Shown: positions 1-6,678 of the stretch, one piece after another | How positions within the stretch are numbered: the stretch's first letter is position 1 | Layout: the number at the start of each line of letters is the position of its first letter | Assembly: GCA_026398285.1 (NCBI GenBank) | Contig: JAPLTI010000322.1 | Span: 1 to 6,846, forward strand | DNA length: 6,846 bases | From: Verrucomicrobiota bacterium | GTDB taxonomy: Bacteria; Verrucomicrobiota; Verrucomicrobiia; Chthoniobacterales; Terrimicrobiaceae | Direction of reading: 5' to 3' | Position numbers and translations under genes: made by a program | Notes under the pieces: model-generated | Told to the model about the DNA's origin: nothing | What the model saw: the letters and a program-made list of their open reading frames with translations, nothing else | Database searches by the model: none

Positions 1-401
1 GCTCCAATAGCCACTTCACCCAGCTCAAGCGATAGCAGAGAATCAATTACGCCCACAATTAGTAAATCGCTATCGATCATGAGGCACTTGGTGTAACTCG
101 CTGGGATGTATTCCATCGCTATGAGCTTGGAATATGTCATCGGCGATACATGAGTCATGCCCGCTCGAAAGGCTTCGGGCAATTTTGTAGTCCACTGCAG
201 GTCGATTGGAATAATGCCCAACTTCAGCCCGAAGGCTGCAGCTGTGGTTTGAAGCAAATCCAATCCCATCGCATCAACTTGGTGGACAAGGATAAATATG
301 TCGAAGCGATTCAGCGGATTACTGAGTGCGTAAGAAGCCATAGTCACACAGGCCTGGCGCACAAAGTTTTGATCGGTTGCTAAGACGATACAGCAGGACA
401 T
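1..401 (-). CDS. Glycosyltransferase family 8 protein, N-terminal part (runs off the left edge)
   Basis: The minus-strand frame opens with ATG at 399-401 and stays open to the window edge (133 full codons). The N-terminus MSCCIVLATDQNF followed by ACVTMASYALSNP is the first beta strand and nucleotide-binding loop typical of GT8. FDIFILV (33-39) is the second strand. SPMTYSKL (86-93) matches the conserved S-P-x-T-Y-x-x-L segment, and CLMIDSDLLIVG (106-117) carries the DxD metal/nucleotide-sugar motif as D110-S111-D112. GT8 enzymes are retaining transferases that use UDP-activated sugars; bacterial members often build lipopolysaccharide or decorate surface molecules. The sugar and acceptor cannot be told here, and the C-terminal half lies outside the window. 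An in-frame TAA directly abuts the ATG (402-404), which fixes the earliest ATG start. No Shine-Dalgarno sequence is visible; an A/T-rich stretch precedes the ATG. The gene follows the giant RTX gene on the same strand. Confidence 0.85.
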   Translation of the reverse strand, partial: MSCCIVLATDQNFVRQACVTMASYALSNPLNRFDIFILVHQVDAMGLDLLQTTAAAFGLKLGIIPIDLQWTTKLPEAFRAGMTHVSPMTYSKLIAMEYIPASYTKCLMIDSDLLIVGVIDSLLSLELGEVAIG

Positions 402-643
402 TTAGAAAAAATGCCAAGAAAGCCGCGCATGGGAATCCTTGCCAAGGCTACTGACAATTTCTTGATAAGTGGCCATGAGGCTGTCAAGGGAGTTGTTGAA
501 CGGCACATCCATGGCGTCGAGCATGACCAACACCGTCTTCGGAGGAAGTTGAGGCAACATGGCTTTCTGGCACTCCATTATGAATAAAAACCGAAACTGG
601 GCTTAAACCTCATATCCAGCTCAAAAACCTTGCTTTTCCTGAA
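402..643 (-). pseudogene. Probable decayed glycosyltransferase fragment (PLOD/procollagen-transferase-like), frameshifted
   Basis: The longest intact frame starts at ATG 576-578 and ends with TAA 402-404, giving 58 residues, with the TAA touching the ATG of the GT8 gene. Its core, KTVLVMLDAMDVPFNNSLDSL, resembles the hydrophobic strand plus D-x-x-D-V-x-F segment of glycosyltransferase domains of the lysyl hydroxylase/procollagen galactosyltransferase type (pattern like VVLFTDAYDVLF). The similarity seems to continue upstream: the same frame is open back to 602 (AQFRFLFI before the ATG), and a second frame, 643 down to 578, reads FELDMRFKPSF. Joining the two at about 590-593 with a single-base shift gives a smooth MRFKPSF-RFLFIMEC segment. 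The C-terminal end (ARLSWHFF) no longer matches the family. I therefore read it as a remnant of a larger gene with one or more small indels. Alternatively, it is a genuine 58-residue ORF or a chance frame. The family match is from memory of the pattern and was not searched. Confidence 0.45.
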
Positions 644-648
644 CTATT

Positions 649-936
649 CTAAGTCACTCCCATGTATGTTAATGTGAAGCTACCAGCTGGGGCACTTACG
701 AATGCGATGAGATCGTCTTCAATGTCAGTTATTTCCAAATTACCCTTGTCAACATAGATATATAGACCGGGTCCAGTAACACCTCCCAGCCGACTTGAAA
801 AGGCTCCTTCAATACGATAATCAGCTTGGGCACCCCTTAACATGATTTTATCACCACCAGCATCCGTTATAAGTGCATAGTCATCATCAAGATAGCCATT
901 ATAAAAGTAACCAGTAGAATCTCCTAACACAAATAC
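649..936 (-). other. Domain: C-terminal region with likely type I secretion signal (residues 1915-2009)
   Basis: After the last repeat run the protein reads VFVLGDSTGYFY, DDDYALITD (1931-1939), DKIMLRG (1943-1949), a strand-rich segment with GPGLYIYVD (1969-1977), and DDLIAFV (1988-1994). This order (FVLGD, Y-A-x-I-T-D, D-x-I-x-L-x-G, then a D/E-L-I-A-x-V strand) is what I recall from the ends of cyanobacterial RTX proteins. Type I substrates carry their uncleaved export signal in this region. The final residues (TLTYMGVT) are hydrophobic and hydroxylated, as such signals often are. Confidence 0.65.
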
Positions 937-3900
937 ATCACCACCAGCACCACCTGTTAGTGTATCAATTGTCCCGACGCCCTTAAATTGCGAATCAACA
1001 CCAACTAGCGAGTCTGTGCCTTCACCGCCATAAAGGCTGTCACTACCTTGGCCTCCTATTAGGGTATCATTCCCAAATTCTCCAGAAAGTGTATTGCTAT
1101 CATTACCACCTAAAATAATATTATTAAGCCAGTTCCCAGAAAGAAGGTCAACATTACCTTGCAAATTCTCAATAAACATGCCCTTTTCGACATATTCAAG
1201 TTCAGTATCAAAATCGTCACTATCCGTATAAATATCCTTTAAATCAATGTCGGCTTTGGTGATGACCCAATCTGTTCCACCGTTGCTTGGATCACCTTCG
1301 TAACCAAATTCCCAGATTTTGTCGTCCGTTGAATCAACGCAGATCGTATCATTGCCAAGACCGCCTTCAAGAGTATCAACTCCTTGACCGCCATCAAGAA
1401 GATCATTCCCAGCTCCTCCGACTAAATAGTCGCCTACATTGCGGGCTTTATCATCATCCATATCCGCCTTAAGAGATGCATAGCCTCTCACGCCTTTACC
1501 GTAATTGCCATAGAGCTTATCATTTCCCTCACCACCGAAGAGTGTTACAGCTCCTACATCACCGGTCTTTTGACTAACGTATATAATGTTATCAATACTA
1601 TTTCCGACAGCAAATCGAACATCTTTCCCATAGATAACGGCATTCTCAAGGTTATCTTGAATGAAATGGATGTTTTTTGTGCTGAATAAAATATCATTGC
1701 CCTCATCCGCCAATTCCAATATCGTATCTGTCTCCTCGTCGGAATAGTATATATCATCTCCAGCGCCACCGACCATGGAGTCGACTTCTGAGCCTCCATC
1801 GAGTATATCGCTGCCCGAGCCACCTAGCAAGGTATCGCTGCCGCCATTGCCGGAGAGCAAGTCGTTGCCATCGCCGCCATCCAGGTAATCTTGCCCCTTC
1901 ATAGGAAAGACGTCTCCCACAAGCAAAGTATCTGAACTTACATAGTCTCCTGGATTAAAAGGATAAGAGCCAGTCAAACTATCGTAACCAGAACCATCTA
2001 GCGTAGAGTTTCCTGATAGGGATGTTGTATTATCGGCATCTCCATAGAGGGAATCATTACCAACATTCCCCAGAATGGTGTCATCGCCTGCAAGACCGAG
2101 GATGACATTATTTTCATAGTTTCCAGTGAAGCTGTTATCGCGGGCATTGCCTACGCCACGGATGACATCACCCATGAAAACAAAGTGATCCAAGCGGGCG
2201 AAGTATTGGATATCCTTGCTGGCAAAGGAAGTATTTCTTGTGACATTGTTTCTGTCTTCAGAATCCAAAGCATCGAAGTTGATATAGGTATGAACCGTGT
2301 CGATATCGTTGTCTGAACCTAACTCAATAATCCGGTCGTAGCGATTGCGAATGATATACAGGTCATTGCCAGTGCCGCCATTTAAAGTGTCTCCTTGATC
2401 GATTATGAAAGAGATGCCGCCATCGAGTGTATCAGCTCCTGTTCCACCTTGGATTGAGTTGCTTCTGGTATTTCCAGTAAGCGAAACGCCCGAGGTTCCT
2501 TGATAAACAAGATTCTCAATGAAGAGATAAGGATTTTGATCGTTCGCGCTCACAAATCCTGATGTCTTGGGGGCAAGAGAGAAGTTGCCATCGGTTAAAA
2601 TGGTATCGGTTCCATCTGATAGTGAGGTTTCTATAAGTTTATCCGGCGCGTCCCAATTGATCTGGTAAACATCATTACCATTGCCGCCAATAAATGTATC
2701 CTCTCCGCCACCAGATACGAAAAAGTCATTTCCCTCCCCTCCAACCAATGTGTCGAACCCTTCTCCGCCATCGAGTGTGTCGTCGCCATCGTTGCCGGAT
2801 AGGCTGTCGTTAGCGCCCAAGCCTGAGATGCTATCATTGCCTTGCAGACCTGAGATTGTATCAGAAATAAGGCGTCCTGTTAAAGTATCGTTACCAGATG
2901 TAGGATTACCAATAACTTCCAAGCGTAAAGTGGGACCTATAAAACTTTCTATTCCGTTAAAAGTAGATACTGAGTCCGAATAAAAAATAACGACATTATT
3001 ACCATCGACATCAAACACCCAATCATTTACATCATCGACGATAATCGTATCATCTCCGAGTCCTCCAACAAGAGTATCAGCGCCACCTGCGCCATCCAAA
3101 ACATTGTCTCCAGCATTGCCTACGATGAGGTTATTTTGATTATCTCCGAAACCCTTCAGGTCAATAGTATCTGAAAACCCTCCAAAGCCTTCATTTATTG
3201 ATGAATCAAAATCCCCATCTCCTAAATAAAAATTTTCAAAACGGTTACGGGTATCGAAATTATTGATTGCGGTGTAAACTGTATCCGTGCCAAGTTCCCC
3301 ATCCGCATTATCTTGGCGACTGTAGATTAAAAACAAATCATCATCAGCACCACCTCGCAGGGTATCTGCTGAACCATCATCGAGACCTGAAAGCGTTCCA
3401 CCTGTGAGCGTGTCGTTTCCATCACCGCCGGAAAGCGAATCGGCCCCTACGCCGCCATCCAAGTAGTCGTTGCCCTCAAGTCCAGACAGTATATCCGCAC
3501 CAGCAAGTCCAGAGAGTGTATTGGCAACGGAATTTCCTGAAATAAAGTTATCAAGCTCATTTCCAGTTCCTTTAACACTAGCAGATCCTAGGATAATGAG
3601 ATTTTCGACATTCAAATCAAGGGTGATGAGATTTTCGGAATTCAAGTCAAAGATGTAGTCCTCACTGACTTGCACTGCATCAATACCGGAGTTGAGATTT
3701 TCTTCGATAAAATCCTCAGCGTCTTCCAAAATATAAAGATCATCTCCGAGTCCACCTTGCAAGTAGTCACTGCCTGTTCCACCCCTAAGGGTGTCATTAC
3801 CATCTCCACCTTGGAGAAGATCATTGTCATCACCTCCGTCCAGTGAATCATTGCCATCATTGGATACCAGCACATCGCTGCCTGCCAGACCACTCAGAGT

Positions 3901-6678
3901 GGATGATAAAGAATTAAATCTATAAGACTCGATTTTATTATCAACACTATTTCCAGTTAATTGTGTTGCCTGAGCCGAAGCTGCTATCAACTCCTCTACC
4001 TCAGAATTCCCATCAAGAGTGTAGTTGACTAAAGCTTGAACGACATCGATCCCTGAGGCTCCGGCATCTTCGATGACTTTATCGAGGGAGTTATCTACAA
4101 TAAATGTATCACTTCCATCTCCTCCAATCAAAGAGTCAATTCCAGAAGATGCCTGGGCATCGGTTAAATTAACTGACAGGATTGAATTATTATAAGTATA
4201 AGCAAAAAAGCCGCCTGCATCAATTAAATCATCACCATCTCCAGCTGAAATTGTATCGTTTCCAGCCCCTCCAGCAAAAGTCTCATTAGATAATCCAGAG
4301 GATTGAATAAAATTATTTAGATTATTTCCTACAATTTCTATATCTGTATTCCCAAGAAATATAAAACTTTCAATACTCAGAAGATCATTTCTTCCCAAAT
4401 AAATGTCCCAAATAAACAAATCTGCTTGGGACGCTGAAATGACTGTATCAATACCAGAGTTTGCAGCCTCCACCACTCTATCCTCTGGACTCCAACCGAT
4501 CAGCAGGTCATTTCCCTTCCCGCCTTCAAATGTATCTTGGCCACCTCCTCCACCATCCAGTGTGTCATCTCCGTCGAGACCGCGTAGCAAATTTCTACCC
4601 AAACTACCAACGATTAAATTATTTAAGCTATTTCCAATTCCATTCAGGTCAATCACACCAAAAACTGAGAGTGTGTATGTTCCAGTGCTACTAGAAGCAA
4701 AACTTCTTGCTGATAGATAATAGTTTCCACTAAGGGTGGGGGTATAGGTTATTTTGGAGTCAAGACCTATGCCACCATCGTCATTAGTTAAAAAAGCTAA
4801 GCCATTGGAATCTCGAAGCGTGAGCACCGGGTCTGATAAAGTTCCAGATCCAGAACCATTTCCTTTTAATTCGAATGTATAAGCTACATCTTTCCTTAAC
4901 TCAACCCTCACCCAATCCTCATCGTTGGAGGGATCAATCAGACTAATTAAAGCCCCGCCTCCAGGATATATAATAGCTCCTGTTAAGGTAGAATTGGGAA
5001 TGTCATTATCTGCAACAGTGCCAGTTGATGCAGGTAAACCTATACTAGTCAATCCTAGTTGCAAATTCTCAACACCAGAGGCTAGCGTATGGTTAGTTGA
5101 GGAAAAAACAGTATCAATACCACCAACTAAGGAATCTGATACTTCAGTAATCTTGTCACTATCATCTAAAAAATAGACATCATTCCCTCCGCCGCCAAGT
5201 AGCGTGTCTATTCCAAGGCCTCCGGTAATCGTATCGCTACCCTCACCACCTAGGAGCGAGTCATTCCCTGCACCGCCGACTATAGAGTTTGCAAGATTAT
5301 TGCCCACAAGTGTGGCTGAAGATGAAAGACCATGAACAAGATTTTCTACCCCAGAATCGTTGGTTAAAGAATACCGAGATAGGCGAGTCACAACTGTATC
5401 CAGTCCAGCCTGATCGATAATAGCATCATCATTATTATCAATTATGTATGTATCATTTCCAAGGCCTCCATTCAAGGTATCTACGCCTTCGCCACCATCA
5501 AGAGAATCCGCTCCAGAAGTTCCTGTAATGGAGTTATTCCCGCCATTTCCAGTAAAGGCGACCCCTGTGCCTGTGCTTGAATAGGCGAGATTTTCCACAT
5601 TGGCGTAGTTCACCATGGAGAAGATAGACTGTGTTGTCTCAATCGTGTCTGTGCCACTGCCAACGGCTTCGACGATCTGGTCTAATGTGTCACGCAGCAC
5701 ATAGGTATCATTGCCTGATCCGCCTTGCAGGGTATCGATGGCGGAGTCTGTGCCACCATCGAGTTTATTGTTCCCAGAATTGCCAGTGATGACATTGGCT
5801 TTGAGATTGCCGGTGCCGTTGATATTGCCACCGCCTGTGAGAAGGAGGTTCTCAATCGTAGTATGGGTCGCGAGGGAAAAAGTAACAGAAGATTCAACGG
5901 CATCAGTGCCGCCAGTTGGGTCTTCGATGCGCACATCCTGACTAGTGACGACGAAGGTATCGTTTCCACGCGAACCAACGAGGCGGTTGCCGGCGGCCTT
6001 CTGCGGGATTCTAGCGCTATCTTGAGTGGCGTAGATGATGCTTTCCTGTAGTTTTGGGTTCGAGCTTTTACTGCCTACCTCTGCATAGCCGGTGCCACCG
6101 CCGCTGTTGGACCCGCTGCCATTGCTGCTTCCGCGTTTTTTGCGTCCGGACCTACTGAAGGATTTACCGGATTTGCTGGAACCGCGTGATTTGCGGGCGG
6201 CCTCGACGAGGAGTTCGCGGCCTTGGAGGAAAAGCGGGGCGAGCGAGTCATCACTCGAAGCAGAATCCAGCGGGAGACCGAGGACGGCGGCGGCGAAGCG
6301 GGCGCCTTCCTCACCGGGGGTTTCTTCGGAGCAAAGTTCTTGGTCGAGGAAGTGGCCAATCTCTTCGATAAGGACGGCGGAGAGGAGTTCCTGCGGGCAG
6401 TCGGCGGAGAGGTAAATCTCGCGGGTATCGCGGCTGTAGCCGCCCCAGAGGCCGGGCATGTCGGTGGCGGGAAGTGTGCGGATAACAGGGAGGAGGGAAA
6501 AGTCGACCCGACGGAAGGCGGCGATGTGCTTGAAAGCGGACGCCCAATCCATGTGAGAGCCAAAGATACTCTCCAGATCGGCTTCTGCGGAGGATTTAGA
6601 GGCCCAGAGAGAGAGGGGCTGCAGGAGATTTTTCAGAGTGGAAGGGACAATACCCTTGGGGAATTCGGGTGCGGACAT
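649..6678 (-). CDS. Giant RTX calcium-binding surface/secreted protein with zincin-like N-terminus and nested PPC domain
   Basis: Intact 2009-codon frame ending in TAG at 649-651. The start is the first ATG after an in-frame TAA at 6685-6687; no Shine-Dalgarno sequence precedes it. Domain order: 1-160 zincin-like domain (EEIGH at 105-109, PGEEG at 121-125); 161-200 basic Ser/Gly linker; about 231-1914 several dozen RTX nonapeptides of GGxGxDxLx type; about 553-674 a PPC-like domain; 1915-2009 C-terminal domain with FVLGD and DYALITD. RTX repeats are known to fold into calcium-binding beta-rolls outside the cell after type I secretion, which uses an uncleaved C-terminal signal; the lack of an N-terminal signal peptide fits this. 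Apart from the linker, most of the protein is rich in Asp, Gly, Asn and Ser. It has only three cysteines (94, 116, 1780). Export and calcium binding are inferred from the family. Its exact job (adhesion, surface layer, motility, protease-like) cannot be read from the sequence. Downstream glycosyltransferase genes on the same strand suggest a cell-surface context. Confidence 0.95.
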   Translation of the reverse strand: MSAPEFPKGIVPSTLKNLLQPLSLWASKSSAEADLESIFGSHMDWASAFKHIAAFRRVDFSLLPVIRTLPATDMPGLWGGYSRDTREIYLSADCPQELLSAVLIEEIGHFLDQELCSEETPGEEGARFAAAVLGLPLDSASSDDSLAPLFLQGRELLVEAARKSRGSSKSGKSFSRSGRKKRGSSNGSGSNSGGGTGYAEVGSKSSNPKLQESIIYATQDSARIPQKAAGNRLVGSRGNDTFVVTSQDVRIEDPTGGTDAVESSVTFSLATHTTIENLLLTGGGNINGTGNLKANVITGNSGNNKLDGGTDSAIDTLQGGSGNDTYVLRDTLDQIVEAVGSGTDTIETTQSIFSMVNYANVENLAYSSTGTGVAFTGNGGNNSITGTSGADSLDGGEGVDTLNGGLGNDTYIIDNNDDAIIDQAGLDTVVTRLSRYSLTNDSGVENLVHGLSSSATLVGNNLANSIVGGAGNDSLLGGEGSDTITGGLGIDTLLGGGGNDVYFLDDSDKITEVSDSLVGGIDTVFSSTNHTLASGVENLQLGLTSIGLPASTGTVADNDIPNSTLTGAIIYPGGGALISLIDPSNDEDWVRVELRKDVAYTFELKGNGSGSGTLSDPVLTLRDSNGLAFLTNDDGGIGLDSKITYTPTLSGNYYLSARSFASSSTGTYTLSVFGVIDLNGIGNSLNNLIVGSLGRNLLRGLDGDDTLDGGGGGQDTFEGGKGNDLLIGWSPEDRVVEAANSGIDTVISASQADLFIWDIYLGRNDLLSIESFIFLGNTDIEIVGNNLNNFIQSSGLSNETFAGGAGNDTISAGDGDDLIDAGGFFAYTYNNSILSVNLTDAQASSGIDSLIGGDGSDTFIVDNSLDKVIEDAGASGIDVVQALVNYTLDGNSEVEELIAASAQATQLTGNSVDNKIESYRFNSLSSTLSGLAGSDVLVSNDGNDSLDGGDDNDLLQGGDGNDTLRGGTGSDYLQGGLGDDLYILEDAEDFIEENLNSGIDAVQVSEDYIFDLNSENLITLDLNVENLIILGSASVKGTGNELDNFISGNSVANTLSGLAGADILSGLEGNDYLDGGVGADSLSGGDGNDTLTGGTLSGLDDGSADTLRGGADDDLFLIYSRQDNADGELGTDTVYTAINNFDTRNRFENFYLGDGDFDSSINEGFGGFSDTIDLKGFGDNQNNLIVGNAGDNVLDGAGGADTLVGGLGDDTIIVDDVNDWVFDVDGNNVVIFYSDSVSTFNGIESFIGPTLRLEVIGNPTSGNDTLTGRLISDTISGLQGNDSISGLGANDSLSGNDGDDTLDGGEGFDTLVGGEGNDFFVSGGGEDTFIGGNGNDVYQINWDAPDKLIETSLSDGTDTILTDGNFSLAPKTSGFVSANDQNPYLFIENLVYQGTSGVSLTGNTRSNSIQGGTGADTLDGGISFIIDQGDTLNGGTGNDLYIIRNRYDRIIELGSDNDIDTVHTYINFDALDSEDRNNVTRNTSFASKDIQYFARLDHFVFMGDVIRGVGNARDNSFTGNYENNVILGLAGDDTILGNVGNDSLYGDADNTTSLSGNSTLDGSGYDSLTGSYPFNPGDYVSSDTLLVGDVFPMKGQDYLDGGDGNDLLSGNGGSDTLLGGSGSDILDGGSEVDSMVGGAGDDIYYSDEETDTILELADEGNDILFSTKNIHFIQDNLENAVIYGKDVRFAVGNSIDNIIYVSQKTGDVGAVTLFGGEGNDKLYGNYGKGVRGYASLKADMDDDKARNVGDYLVGGAGNDLLDGGQGVDTLEGGLGNDTICVDSTDDKIWEFGYEGDPSNGGTDWVITKADIDLKDIYTDSDDFDTELEYVEKGMFIENLQGNVDLLSGNWLNNIILGGNDSNTLSGEFGNDTLIGGQGSDSLYGGEGTDSLVGVDSQFKGVGTIDTLTGGAGGDVFVLGDSTGYFYNGYLDDDYALITDAGGDKIMLRGAQADYRIEGAFSSRLGGVTGPGLYIYVDKGNLEITDIEDDLIAFVSAPAGSFTLTYMGVT
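937..5988 (-). repeat. RTX (hemolysin-type calcium-binding) repeat region in about 13 higher-order modules
   Basis: Nonapeptides of G-G-x-G-x-D-x-L-x type recur in runs of one to five, for example at residues about 466-500, 937-980, 1054-1094, 1291-1336 and 1598-1642. Each run ends in an aromatic/aliphatic strand (YIIDN, FIVDN, YILED) and continues with D-x-I-x-E...G-x-D-T-V...VENL-x-L-x-G and G-N-x-x-N-N-x-I-x-G before the next run. Such module starts lie near residues 242, 326, 411, 502, 725, 859, 982, 1116, 1212, 1338, 1441, 1644 and 1779. The first four are spaced a regular 84-91 residues; later ones are longer and more divergent. At DNA level the repeats are imperfect, so the array is old or diverged rather than freshly duplicated. 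Confidence 0.92.
4657..5022 (-). other. Domain: PPC-like beta-sandwich inserted in the repeat region (residues about 553-674)
   Basis: GTVADNDIPNSTLTG (553-567) leads into a glycine-rich strand, then DEDWVRVEL (586-594), AYTFELKG (599-606), LSDPVLTLRDSNG (614-626), NDDGG (632-636), SKITYTPTLSGNYYLSA (641-657) and GTYTLSV (666-672). This is the pattern of bacterial pre-peptidase C-terminal (PPC) domains: D-x-D-W-F/V, L-x-D-P-x-L-x-L-x-D, N-D-D-G, and a final G-T-Y-x-L-x-V. Such domains are known in secreted proteases and RTX proteins and often help carbohydrate or substrate binding. Here the aromatic after Trp589 is Val. The binding role is inferred. Confidence 0.75.
6079..6198 (-). other. Basic Ser/Gly-rich linker (residues 161-200)
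   Basis: Residues 162-182 contain ten Lys/Arg and no acidic residue, interspersed with Ser and Gly. A Ser/Gly/Asn stretch (183-197) follows. It separates the zincin-like domain from the strongly acidic repeat region and is probably disordered. A polycationic segment could bind acidic surface polymers or the protein's own acidic repeats; that is inference. Confidence 0.75.
6199..6678 (-). other. Domain: zincin-like N-terminal region of the RTX protein (residues 1-160)
   Basis: GLWGGYSRDTREIYLS (76-91) is followed by a predicted helix LLSAVLIEEIGHFLDQEL (98-115) and by TPGEEGARFAAAVLG (120-134). The order of strand, helix with E-x-x-G-H-x-x-D, then an acidic G-E-E-G-x-x-F motif recalls metallopeptidase folds. 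However, the first histidine of HExxH is replaced by Glu105, leaving E105-E106-I-G-H109, with D112 three residues later. To my knowledge this variant recurs at the N-termini of cyanobacterial RTX proteins. Whether it binds metal or cuts peptides is unknown. The region is clearly different in composition from the repeats. Confidence 0.6.

Noticed and set aside
150..383. 77-codon plus-strand frame
   Set aside because: It is the complement of the GT8 gene, whose motifs on the minus strand are clear.
585..640. Possible terminator hairpin after the RTX gene (CTGG...CCAG followed by a T-rich run)
   Set aside because: The stem is only about 4-5 bp with a loop of more than 12 bases, so it is too weak to call.
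937..5988. Short repeats suggestive of a CRISPR array or other DNA-level tandem repeat
   Set aside because: The repeats are in frame, imperfect and explained by the RTX protein code; there is no constant repeat with unique spacers.
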